A DNA stretch of 7,604 bases from Acholeplasmataceae bacterium (GCA_030656435.1 JAUSOA010000218.1:1-7604); one strand, 5' to 3'; counted from the first letter of the stretch, positions 1 through 6,471 are shown. Notes: generated by a model not told the origin, from the letters alone. Numbers and translations are program-made.

Positions 1-1011
1 TGCTAATTGAGTATGAATGTTTTCATTTTCAGCAATTTTGAAGATTTCTAATAAACGGTCATAAATTTTTTCGATATCTCTCGTTGCGCGACCAATATTG
101 TATTCCTTTAATTCATGATAAACGTTAATTAATCCACCAGCATTGATTACAAAGTCAGGAGCATATAATATACCCTTTTCCTTAATCATATTGCCATGAA
201 TATCTTCTTCCAAAAGCACATTATTTGCTGTTCCAGCAATAATCTTAGCCTTAATTTGTGGAATAGATTCATCATTTAAGCAACCGCCAAGTGCACATGG
301 AACGAACACATCAACATCTGCACCATAAATAGCCTTAGGATCTAAGAATTCAACATCTGGATGTTCTTTTCTAAGTCTTTCAATATGCTTCTTATTGATT
401 TCAGTGAAATAAATCTTCTTTGCCTTCATTTCAACAAGCTTTTTAATTAAATAATAGCCAGTTTGTCCCGCCCCTTGAACAGCAAACTTGTATTTAGAAA
501 TATCTTCATCACCAAATTTGTATTGAAGTGCTGCACGGATACCGTGAAATGCACCAAGTGATGTCATTGGTGAAGGATTTCCTGATTTACCTTCAAGACC
601 AACAACATAATCTGTTTCCATGCTAACAAAATCCATATCCTTAGTACTTGTATTCACGTCTTCAGCTGTAATGTATCTACCATTTAAGCTTTGAACATAA
701 CGACCAAGTGCTCTAAAATATCCTTCACCTTTGACAAGCTCTGGATCACCAATGAGGACTGTTTTTCCTCCACCTAAATTTAGACCTGCTGCAGCTGCCT
801 TATAGGTCATACCTCTAGCTAGTCTTAAGCAGTCAACAACTGCTTCTTCCTCGCTTGCATAATTCCACAGTCTAGTTCCACCAAGGGCTGGTCCTAATGT
901 GGTGTTGTGAATGCAAGTTATACCTTTTAATCCTGTTGTTTTGTCGTAAAAATATACGACCTGTTCGTACCGGTGCTTTTCCATGTACTCAAAATGTTTA
1001 AAATCGCTCAT
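1..1011 (-). CDS. bcd: Leucine (branched-chain amino acid) dehydrogenase, 3' end cut by window edge
   Basis: NAD-dependent oxidative deamination of leucine, valine and isoleucine to the 2-oxo acids in the cytoplasm (Glu/Leu/Phe/Val dehydrogenase family). The 337 visible codons begin at ATG 1011, with AAGGGAG about six bases upstream; family members are about 360 residues, so only a short C-terminal tail is missing. Near-invariant blocks are visible: TLGPALGGTR (38-47), RGMTYKAAAAGLNLGGGKT (66-84) with the two active-site lysines K71 and K83, GRYITAEDV (111-119) with D118, SGNPSP (143-148), the Rossmann loop GAGQTG (180-185) followed by acidic E204 (fits NAD rather than NADP), and APDFVINAGG (284-293). 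Bacillus enzymes have GVGNVA at the nucleotide loop, so this copy is slightly more canonical. It is divergent from merR. Assignment to leucine rather than valine or phenylalanine rests on overall resemblance to Bacillus LeuDH. Whether ptb/buk/bkd genes follow cannot be seen. Confidence 0.93.
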   Translation of the reverse strand, partial: MSDFKHFEYMEKHRYEQVVYFYDKTTGLKGITCIHNTTLGPALGGTRLWNYASEEEAVVDCLRLARGMTYKAAAAGLNLGGGKTVLIGDPELVKGEGYFRALGRYVQSLNGRYITAEDVNTSTKDMDFVSMETDYVVGLEGKSGNPSPMTSLGAFHGIRAALQYKFGDEDISKYKFAVQGAGQTGYYLIKKLVEMKAKKIYFTEINKKHIERLRKEHPDVEFLDPKAIYGADVDVFVPCALGGCLNDESIPQIKAKIIAGTANNVLLEEDIHGNMIKEKGILYAPDFVINAGGLINVYHELKEYNIGRATRDIEKIYDRLLEIFKIAENENIHTQLA

Positions 1012-1031
1012 GTTTTTCTCCCTTCAATTTT

Positions 1032-1046
1032 TAAAAGCGCTTACAT
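1032..1046 (-). promoter_or_regulatory. cre-like catabolite-responsive operator (CcpA site)
   Basis: Minus-strand ATGTAAGCGCTTTTA fits the Bacillota cre consensus WTGNAANCGNWNNCW at every fixed position but one (T in place of the penultimate C). It contains the typical central CG inside the palindrome AAGCGCTT. It sits directly after the -10 of the dehydrogenase promoter and covers the likely transcription start, a position from which CcpA represses. I infer catabolite repression of branched-chain amino acid deamination; no CcpA gene is in the window. Confidence 0.55.
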
Positions 1047-1051
1047 AAATC

Positions 1052-1060
1052 ATTATAACA
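1052..1060 (-). promoter_or_regulatory. Extended -10 promoter of the leucine dehydrogenase gene
   Basis: On the minus strand TGTTATAAT reads from 1060 to 1052, a perfect TATAAT with the TGn extension. No good -35 hexamer lies 16-18 bases upstream; that place is taken by the palindrome at 1074-1093. The inferred start is near 1045, about 34 bases before the ATG. A promoter with an extended -10 and no -35 fits one that needs an activator or is blocked by a repressor. The assignment is by inspection only. Confidence 0.55.
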
Positions 1061-1073
1061 TATATCTTTTTAT

Positions 1074-1093
1074 TTATATGATAAATCATATAA
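1074..1093. promoter_or_regulatory. 20-bp perfect palindrome, candidate operator
   Basis: Arms TTATATGAT (1074-1082) and ATCATATAA (1085-1093) are exact reverse complements around a central AA. The site lies where the -35 of the dehydrogenase promoter should be, centred about 38 bases before the inferred start, and 34 bases outside the merR -35. Position and perfect symmetry suggest a dimeric regulator. It does not fit Fur, PerR, Fnr or Rex consensus sites well. Chance palindromes of AT-rich sequence are the main alternative, though nine paired bases per arm is more than expected. Confidence 0.45.
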
Positions 1094-1126
1094 TTTTTGT
1101 GAAATTATTTTATTGAATTATTTTAC

Positions 1127-1157
1127 TTGACATTGACGTAACGTTAGGGTTTATACT
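1127..1157 (+). promoter_or_regulatory. MerR-type promoter of the TipAS regulator, 19-bp spacer, with operator dyad
   Basis: A consensus TTGACA (1127-1132) and TATACT (1152-1157) are separated by 19 bp instead of the usual 17. This over-long spacer is the hallmark of promoters that MerR-family activators twist into a productive shape. Inside it lies an imperfect dyad, ATTGACG (1132-1138) and CGTTAGG (1142-1148) around TAA, of the kind bound by TipA/Mta-like regulators. AAGGGAGG (1166-1173) then precedes the merR ATG by seven bases. I infer positive autoregulation on drug binding. Confidence 0.75.
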
Positions 1158-1180
1158 ATAGATATAAGGGAGGTAAAACG

Positions 1181-1939
1181 ATGGAATATTCAATTAATGA
1201 ATTGTCGAAGATGAGCGGTTTGACAACAAGGACATTAAGGTATTATGACGAAATCAATTTACTAAAACCAAAACGTGTCAATGAAGCTGGCTATAGAATA
1301 TATGGATCAAGCGAAATTGATCAACTACAGCAAATTCTATTTTTTAGAGAATTAGAGATTGAACTTGATGTGATTAAATCTATATTAAAGAAAAACAACA
1401 ATGAACAAATGAAACTCTTAAAGGGACATTTAGCTAGACTGCTGTTGAAACAAAAACAAATAACTACGTTAATAGCAAATGTCAATCAGACGATTGAATC
1501 TATCGAAGGTGGTGTTCAAATGAAAGATTCAGATAAATTTAAAGGTTTTAAAAAGGAACTACTCGATAAGAATGATGAAGGCTATAAGGATGAAGTCATT
1601 CAAAAATGGGGAAAGCATGCTTATGACAGTTCAAGAAAACAATTTGAAAATATGACTGAAGAAGAATATTTAGAGTTTATAAAGCTAGGTGATGATATAT
1701 TACTCGAACTTAAAGAGGCATATCAACATGGTAGTGACGAAACATCTAGTTATTCTAAGAAAGTTGCTGAAATGCATAAGCGCTGGGTGCAACTTGCATG
1801 GGGAGGTTATTCAATTGATGCACATCATAATTTGGTTTCACTTTATGTCGAAGATGAGCGATTTAAAAATCACTATGATAGAGAACAAGAGGGATTAGCT
1901 GTCTTGCTTAGAAATGCTGTTTTTTACCATTTAAAATAA
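1181..1939 (+). CDS. MerR-family transcriptional activator with TipAS drug-binding domain
   Basis: 252-residue cytoplasmic regulator. Residues 1-70 are a MerR winged helix: YSINELSKMSGLTTRTLRYYDE with the family signature RYYDEINLL, then GYRIYG (37-42) and a second helix pair. Residues 75-110 form the dimerisation coiled coil. Residues 115-252 match the TipAS antibiotic-recognition domain, with the late block HKRWVQLAWGGYS (199-211), AHHNLVSLYVEDERF (214-228) and HYDREQEGLAVLLRNA (231-246). TipAS proteins such as Streptomyces TipA, SkgA and Bacillus Mta bind hydrophobic drugs (thiopeptides for TipA) and then activate transcription. Start ATG 1181 has AAGGGAGG seven bases upstream. It is monocistronic, under its own MerR-type promoter, and ends at a shared terminator. 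An internal Shine-Dalgarno precedes Met114. Other targets are unknown; no efflux pump lies next to it in this window. Confidence 0.92.
   Translation: MEYSINELSKMSGLTTRTLRYYDEINLLKPKRVNEAGYRIYGSSEIDQLQQILFFRELEIELDVIKSILKKNNNEQMKLLKGHLARLLLKQKQITTLIANVNQTIESIEGGVQMKDSDKFKGFKKELLDKNDEGYKDEVIQKWGKHAYDSSRKQFENMTEEEYLEFIKLGDDILLELKEAYQHGSDETSSYSKKVAEMHKRWVQLAWGGYSIDAHHNLVSLYVEDERFKNHYDREQEGLAVLLRNAVFYHLK
1506..1522 (+). promoter_or_regulatory. Internal ribosome binding site and ATG within merR, would give a free TipAS domain
   Basis: AAGGTGG (1506-1512), one base away from AAGGAGG, lies seven bases before the in-frame ATG of Met114 (1520-1522), exactly at the boundary between the coiled coil and the TipAS domain. 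Starting here gives a 139-residue protein, very close to the 144-residue TipAS that Streptomyces lividans makes from an internal start in tipA. The matching position, spacing and product size are seen; actual use is inferred. Confidence 0.5.
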
Positions 1940-1963
1940 AAAGGCGAACATCGCCTTTTCTTT
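1939..1963. terminator. Bidirectional rho-independent terminator between merR and the CAT-like gene
   Basis: A perfect 9-bp stem, AAAAGGCGA (1939-1947) and TCGCCTTTT (1951-1959), closes a three-base loop. On the plus strand it is followed by CTTTT; on the minus strand the stem is followed by TATTTT. The hairpin starts at the merR stop codon and lies just beyond the stop of the convergent acetyltransferase gene, so it serves both units. Confidence 0.85.
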
Positions 1964-2589
1964 TATATATTGTCTAATTGCTCCTGCAACATATTGATCA
2001 GTTTCCCTATATGAAGTCCATCAACGAATGCATGATGGACTTCAATTGAAAAAGGCATCATGAGTTTTTCATTGACCTCTTCAAATTTTCCCCAAACTAG
2101 TCTTGGGATGGCATCATATTTATCCATATTATGCGCATGAGATACTTGTGTGTATTTTGCCCATGGGAACGTCGTTATATAAACTAGATCATTTCTTTTT
2201 TCCATTTCAAGATTAATAAACTGATTACCTTGTTCCTTTGAAATCAACTTTGCTTTTTCTATAAAAGCATCTATAGTATCTTCCATTATGACTGTAACTA
2301 TTTTAAAATTCTCACTACCTTCTATTCGATCAGTAAATGATGGGTGCGTGTAGTCCATTAGATAAGGTTCTTCATCTATGAACCTATATCGAAAATTTTC
2401 GATTTTATTCATTGTGTGAATCACTTGATAAATAAAGGATAGATAAAAGGATTTCTTGTTTTCTTTAACATATTGAAAAAAACGTGTAACATCTAAATCA
2501 AATGTCATCAAATATCTAGGAACATCAATTTGCTTAAAATAGTTAAACGTGTTTTTTCTATCCCATTGTTTAATATTTATTTTAATCAT
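1963..2589 (-). CDS. Chloramphenicol acetyltransferase-like (CatA family) O-acetyltransferase
   Basis: A 208-residue acetyl-CoA-dependent O-acetyltransferase of the CAT fold, normally a cytoplasmic trimer; length is close to the usual 210-220. The catalytic motif is intact: VHHAFVDG (184-191) with base H186 and D190, followed by HIGKLINMLQEQL as in true CATs. Also present are the N-terminal INIKQWDRKNTFNYF (5-19), the ENFRYR block (64-69), and FPWAKYT (141-147), where classical CATs have PWVSFT-type sequence. I chose ATG 2589: it has GGTGA five bases upstream and aligns with CAT N-termini. A longer form from ATG 2601 adds four residues, overlaps the hydrolase gene and has no ribosome site. 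It is last gene of the msrB-hydrolase operon. Many chromosomal CAT-like proteins give no chloramphenicol resistance, so the acceptor is open. Confidence 0.85.
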   Translation of the reverse strand: MIKINIKQWDRKNTFNYFKQIDVPRYLMTFDLDVTRFFQYVKENKKSFYLSFIYQVIHTMNKIENFRYRFIDEEPYLMDYTHPSFTDRIEGSENFKIVTVIMEDTIDAFIEKAKLISKEQGNQFINLEMEKRNDLVYITTFPWAKYTQVSHAHNMDKYDAIPRLVWGKFEEVNEKLMMPFSIEVHHAFVDGLHIGKLINMLQEQLDNI

Positions 2590-2590
2590 T

Positions 2591-3508
2591 TTAGTCACCA
2601 TTTAGAAACTTAACTCTATTTTCAATCATTTTTTTTACAAATTCACTATAGAATACAGCATCATATCCATGAACTGATTTTCTTGTATGATGTTCAACAA
2701 CTTTAACTCCTGCTTCGGATAATTTTCTTGCATAATCTATTGCTTCATCTCTTAGGCAATCATATTGTGCAGTTTCTATATAGGTTTCAGGCATATTTTC
2801 TAAGCTGGCTAGAGATGGAGATGCATATTCAAGCATTCCAAAATCACCATTTTGTAAGTAAACTTCCCACATGCTTTTATTTAAAATAGAATTCCACATT
2901 GGAGCATCAAAAAATTCTTTCATAGAATCAGTTTCTTGCTTAATATCAATAACTGGATATAAAAGCATTTGTTTGACTATGTTAGGGCCTCTCTTGTCTC
3001 TTGCATAAAGTGCAATACCCGTTGCAAGGTTTCCACCAGCAGAATCTCCACCAACACTTATATGATCCTCATCAATATTTAGAAATTCAGCTTGATTTTT
3101 CATCCATAATAAGGCGTGATAACAATCAAAAAAGCCAGCTGGAAATGGGTACTTTGGCGCAAGATGATATTTGACATAAACAACCTTGTAGCCTGTTTCA
3201 TCAACAATTTGCTCTAGCATTCTTAAATGCACTGGAGTTCCTACCATTTGAAATCCGCCACCATGAATATATAAAAGACCTGGCGATTTAGCCAGTTGTC
3301 CTTTTTTTCTATAGACATAGACTGAAATGACTCGATGATTGTAACCACGCAACTTATAGGTTGTTCGCAAAATGCCTTTTTTGGGTCTATTTAGAAATAC
3401 CGTAATCCGGAAAACAAAATTTGCAACAAATCGCCGCATTCTTGTATACCTTTTAAATCTAAGTGGCTTTAAAATCGTTAATTCTGGATCAATGTTGTAT
3501 TTATCCAT
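2591..3508 (-). CDS. Alpha/beta hydrolase, hormone-sensitive-lipase family esterase
   Basis: 305-residue serine hydrolase (alpha/beta hydrolase fold 3) likely cutting small carboxylic esters in the cytoplasm. The oxyanion-hole motif IHGGGF (81-86), nucleophile elbow GGDSAGG (153-159) with S156, and the acid and base D250 (in QYDCLRDEA) and H280 (in VHGYD) form a complete triad. LAPKYPFPAGFFDC (117-129) is the usual block between them. The first 45 residues are basic and hydrophobic (RFVANFVFRITVFL, 26-39) and probably form the cap helices; there is no convincing signal peptide. The start ATG 3508 follows AAGGGGGG, which overlaps the msrB stop codon, 12 bases away. The stop TAA is one base from the ATG of the acetyltransferase, suggesting coupled translation. 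Substrate is unknown; relatives include drug-hydrolysing esterases. Confidence 0.9.
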   Translation of the reverse strand: MDKYNIDPELTILKPLRFKRYTRMRRFVANFVFRITVFLNRPKKGILRTTYKLRGYNHRVISVYVYRKKGQLAKSPGLLYIHGGGFQMVGTPVHLRMLEQIVDETGYKVVYVKYHLAPKYPFPAGFFDCYHALLWMKNQAEFLNIDEDHISVGGDSAGGNLATGIALYARDKRGPNIVKQMLLYPVIDIKQETDSMKEFFDAPMWNSILNKSMWEVYLQNGDFGMLEYASPSLASLENMPETYIETAQYDCLRDEAIDYARKLSEAGVKVVEHHTRKSVHGYDAVFYSEFVKKMIENRVKFLNGD

Positions 3509-3520
3509 TCATATCCCCCC

Positions 3521-3949
3521 TTACTTTTGAAATAGTTTAATAAATTCCTTGTATCCTTCTTTTTCAAGATCACTCACTGGTATAAATCGCATGGAAGCTG
3601 AATTAATACAGTATCTAAGTCCCCCAAGTTCCTTTGGTCCATCATTAAAAAGATGACCTAAATGGCTATCTGCATCTGGACTTCGAACTTCTGTTCTAAT
3701 CATAAAATGACTTTTGTCCGTTTTAGTCTCCAGTTTTTTTACTGGTTTTGCAAAGCTTGGCCAACCACATCCACTATCAAATTTGTCATGGCTTGTAAAT
3801 AAAGGTTCTCCTGATACTATATCCACATAGAGTCCTTCTTCATGGTTATTCCAGTATTCATTTTGAAACGCTCTTTCCGTTCCATTTTCTTGAGTCACAT
3901 GATATTGAATTGGAGTTAATTTGTTTTTTAAATCATCTTTATTTTTCAT
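3521..3949 (-). CDS. msrB: Peptide-methionine (R)-S-oxide reductase MsrB
   Basis: Reduces the R epimer of methionine sulfoxide in proteins, using thioredoxin, in the cytoplasm. The 142-residue product carries the SelR-domain blocks LTPIQYHVTQENGTE (11-25), DSGCGWPSF (58-66), DSHLGHLFNDGP (94-105) and GGLRYCINSASMRF (109-122). C114 is the catalytic cysteine; C61 in CGWPSF is the only other cysteine and so the best candidate for resolving. The two zinc CxxC pairs of E. coli MsrB are absent, so this is the zinc-free form. ATG 3949 is chosen because AGGTGA (3959-3954) stands four bases upstream; an ATG at 3967 would add six residues but lies inside the probable promoter. No msrA is fused or adjacent. 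It is the first gene of the three-gene operon. Confidence 0.95.
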   Translation of the reverse strand: MKNKDDLKNKLTPIQYHVTQENGTERAFQNEYWNNHEEGLYVDIVSGEPLFTSHDKFDSGCGWPSFAKPVKKLETKTDKSHFMIRTEVRSPDADSHLGHLFNDGPKELGGLRYCINSASMRFIPVSDLEKEGYKEFIKLFQK

Positions 3950-3965
3950 ATAATCACCTATATAC

Positions 3966-3981
3966 ATTGTATCATATTATA
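3966..3981 (-). promoter_or_regulatory. Probable promoter of the msrB-hydrolase-acetyltransferase operon
   Basis: Two overlapping -10 candidates are read on the minus strand: TATAAT (3981-3976) and TGATACAAT (3974-3966), the latter an extended -10. No convincing -35 is present; the region is occupied by the hairpin at 3996-4018. The leader before AGGTGA would be very short. Assigned by inspection. Confidence 0.4.
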
Positions 3982-3993
3982 TATTTATCATTG

Positions 3994-4018
3994 AAAACAG
4001 CACTCGAATAGTGCTGTT
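3994..4018 (-). terminator. Probable terminator of the histidine kinase gene
   Basis: A perfect 9-bp inverted repeat, AACAGCACT (3996-4004) and AGTGCTGTT (4010-4018), with a five-base loop lies 16 bases after the kinase stop codon. On the minus strand only a short TTTT, partly in the stem, follows, so it may be leaky or read through into msrB. Confidence 0.6.
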
Positions 4019-4034
4019 AACCGAATGATTTTGA

Positions 4035-6431
4035 TTAGATTTTGAATTCCTTAATACTCTTCACTAACTCATGGACTTCACTCTCAAGCATATCATAGCA
4101 CAGGTTCATTAAATCAAGAAGTTTGTCTTTTGCTGAGTTCATGATGTAATTGAGCATCCAAACTGATCTTTTTCCTGATAGATAGGAGCAAGAACCCTTA
4201 AAATAGTGCGCTGCTTTGATAATCTCTTCACTATCCTTTAATAGAATTGCAGACTTGAGTTTTTGAAGATCTCCCCTATATTCACTTATAAATGAATCGA
4301 CGACTTCAATTGCTATATCATCGCTACCTTCAAATCGCTGTCTAAAGTCTTTTTCGTCAAATGAGAATAGTTCGTCTGGAATTTGAATATTGGTTCCAGT
4401 ATGGATATATTTTCTTAAAACTTGATTCAAATGATCAATTCGAATTGGCTTAAAGATAACATCATTGATTTGTGTTGTTTTCATTAAATCATAATCATTA
4501 AAAAATGCATTTGCAGTCACTGCAACAATAGGAATACTTTGATATTTTTTACCGAGTGCGCGTATGCGTCTTGTAGTTTCGATTCCATCCATTTCAGGCA
4601 TTTGAATGTCCATTAGAATAATGTTGAAATCTTCTTTTTTAACGAGATCAATTGCTTTTTTACCACTGTCGACTGAAATTGATTTAATACCTTGTTTAAC
4701 TAAAATGCTTTCTAGTGCAATACGATTCAATCGATTGTCATCGACAACTAAAGCATATCCAGATAATATATTTTTATATTCAGTTGAATGCTGTGCCTTT
4801 CGGTCAGAATCAAATTTATTCAGTATTTTTTGATATAACGTTTGTCTTGATACAGGGAGATCAAAGAAACAGTCTATTTTCTTGAACCTTTTGTTTTCTG
4901 GGGTTGCTGATGATATGGTTATTGTATGCTCATGACCATATTCATCCTTTAATCGTTGAATCATTTCACTATTTTTAATGGGGTTCTCGAAAATAATAGC
5001 TTCTACCTTACGATCATCAATCGACTCAAAGGTATGCGTAATCATGCCCATTGATGATAATAATCCTTCAATCTCAGATTGCTCTATTTGATCGATGACA
5101 TATAATGCCTTCATTTTGTTGGTTAGAGGATACTCATATGTTCTATTTTTTACAAAAGGTAGAATCACTTTGAATGTGCTTCCTTTATTTATTTCACTAT
5201 CGATAATCATTTTTCCATGCAATAAATCAATGAGTTGATTCGAGATAGATAAACCTAGGCCTGTCCCCTGATACTTTCTAGATTCTGATGAATCGACTTG
5301 GTAAAATGCATCTGAAAGATGCTCAATTTCTGATTGATCAATTCCAATTCCAGTATCACGGACAACAAACTCAATTTGAAGTGGATCCTCAGTAATCATT
5401 TGAACTTCGATATCAATATGTCCTTCATTGGTATACTTAATTGCATTATTGATAAGATTCAAAAGAATTTGTCTGAGTTTCCGATAATCACCTAAGATAT
5501 CGAAATTGATTCGATAATCAAATTTAAAATGAATCGAAAGACCCTTGTCATCTGCAAAGTTTTTTTGTGTCCTAATGATTCTAATAAGTTCCTCTTCTAT
5601 ATTAAAAAGATCCTCATAAACTTCCATCTTGCCAGCTTCAATTCGAGAAATATCTAAGACATCATCGACGATACTAGATAAAGAATCAATAGATGCTTGT
5701 CCAACTGATAGGTATTGGTTTTGCTCCATCGAAAGATCAGTCGTACCTAAAAGATAGAAAGTATTATAAATTCCACTGAGAGGTGTGCGTATTTCGTGAC
5801 TCATGTTTGCCAAAAATTGACCTTTAGCTCTCGATGCTTCATCTGCACTGATTTGCATTTCTATAATCTTAAGTTCTCTTTTTTGACGCATTAATAAATT
5901 CGTCATCATCTCTGCAAAGGTTCTTAAAAGTCTATTCTCGATTACATTCCATTTCCTAGTTTTTTTATTATCATCAAATGCTATGAATCCAATGCAAACA
6001 TCTTGATTCATTAAAGGAAGTGTATAGAAGGACAATACATTTGCAGAAAAAAGCATTTTGTAGAGTTCGCTCTTTTTATTTAAGGTTTCGATGTCTTCGA
6101 CAATGACGGAATTTCCACGCATATGTGCTCTTACGAGATTCTCAAATAATGGTTCAAACTGAATCCTTTGACGCTCTTCTTTCTTAGATGTTGTGTTAGC
6201 ACTTATCCATTCATAGGTATTATGCATCGCATGACTGTCTTTATCATAGTCAAAGGTATAGACACGGTCTAAATCCAAAAATGAGCCTAGAATCGCAAAG
6301 GCTTCAAGAATTGTGTTATCAAAATTCTCAATAGAAACATTGATGAAATCAGTAGCAATTCTAATAATGATTTCTTGGAATTTTTGATTGCTCGTGTTTA
6401 GATTTTTTGGATCGCTTATTACTTCTTTCAC
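4035..6431 (-). CDS. Cytosolic hybrid sensor histidine kinase (GAF-HisKA-HATPase-pseudoREC-REC-HPt)
   Basis: 798-residue kinase carrying a whole phosphorelay. Residues 20-180 resemble a GAF sensor (RVYTFDYD, TYEWIS, GFIAFDD, then W161); there is no transmembrane segment or signal peptide, so sensing is intracellular. A signalling helix (180-205) leads to HisKA with H212 in FLANMSHEIRTPLSG. The ATPase domain shows the N box (NLINNAIKYT, 325-334), G1 DTGIGI (359-364), F box FYQVDSS and G2 GTGLGLSIS (389-397). Residues 438-540 look like a degenerate receiver with Glu482 at the phospho-Asp place. A second receiver (558-676) is intact: D564/D565, D608 in LMDIQMPEMDG, T639, K661. A C-terminal HPt (about 695-798) has H742 in AAHYFKGSCSYL. 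The start is GTG 6431, with AAGGAG seven bases upstream; the overlapping ATG is out of frame. No response regulator lies beside it, so the partner is unknown. Confidence 0.93.
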   Translation of the reverse strand: MKEVISDPKNLNTSNQKFQEIIIRIATDFINVSIENFDNTILEAFAILGSFLDLDRVYTFDYDKDSHAMHNTYEWISANTTSKKEERQRIQFEPLFENLVRAHMRGNSVIVEDIETLNKKSELYKMLFSANVLSFYTLPLMNQDVCIGFIAFDDNKKTRKWNVIENRLLRTFAEMMTNLLMRQKRELKIIEMQISADEASRAKGQFLANMSHEIRTPLSGIYNTFYLLGTTDLSMEQNQYLSVGQASIDSLSSIVDDVLDISRIEAGKMEVYEDLFNIEEELIRIIRTQKNFADDKGLSIHFKFDYRINFDILGDYRKLRQILLNLINNAIKYTNEGHIDIEVQMITEDPLQIEFVVRDTGIGIDQSEIEHLSDAFYQVDSSESRKYQGTGLGLSISNQLIDLLHGKMIIDSEINKGSTFKVILPFVKNRTYEYPLTNKMKALYVIDQIEQSEIEGLLSSMGMITHTFESIDDRKVEAIIFENPIKNSEMIQRLKDEYGHEHTITISSATPENKRFKKIDCFFDLPVSRQTLYQKILNKFDSDRKAQHSTEYKNILSGYALVVDDNRLNRIALESILVKQGIKSISVDSGKKAIDLVKKEDFNIILMDIQMPEMDGIETTRRIRALGKKYQSIPIVAVTANAFFNDYDLMKTTQINDVIFKPIRIDHLNQVLRKYIHTGTNIQIPDELFSFDEKDFRQRFEGSDDIAIEVVDSFISEYRGDLQKLKSAILLKDSEEIIKAAHYFKGSCSYLSGKRSVWMLNYIMNSAKDKLLDLMNLCYDMLESEVHELVKSIKEFKI

Positions 6432-6465
6432 ATCAAGACTCCTTATGATAGTTTCCTTTACATTT

Positions 6466-6471
6466 ATTATA
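6466..6471 (-). promoter_or_regulatory. Candidate -10 of the histidine kinase promoter
   Basis: Minus-strand TATAAT (6471-6466) lies 34 bases before the GTG start. The best -35-like sequence nearby, TTGACT (6510-6505), is 33 bases away, too far to pair with it, so the -35 is undefined. The preceding gene ends in a strong terminator, so the kinase should have its own promoter in this stretch. Confidence 0.35.

Noticed and set aside
1097..1103. TTGTGAA, a possible Rex half-site in the bcd-merR spacer
   Set aside because: The second half-site (TTCACAA) is absent at the required spacing; only an AT-rich stretch follows.
1012..1180. Riboswitch or structured leader in front of bcd or merR
   Set aside because: Inferred leaders are only about 34 and 17 bases, too short for a known riboswitch, and show no stable hairpin.
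1689..1898. Plus-strand open frame of 69 codons inside merR
   Set aside because: It lies entirely within the well-supported TipAS domain in another frame, and its protein has no recognisable features.
4606..4833. Plus-strand open frame opposite the histidine kinase
   Set aside because: Antisense shadow of the conserved receiver domain; no ribosome site or family resemblance.
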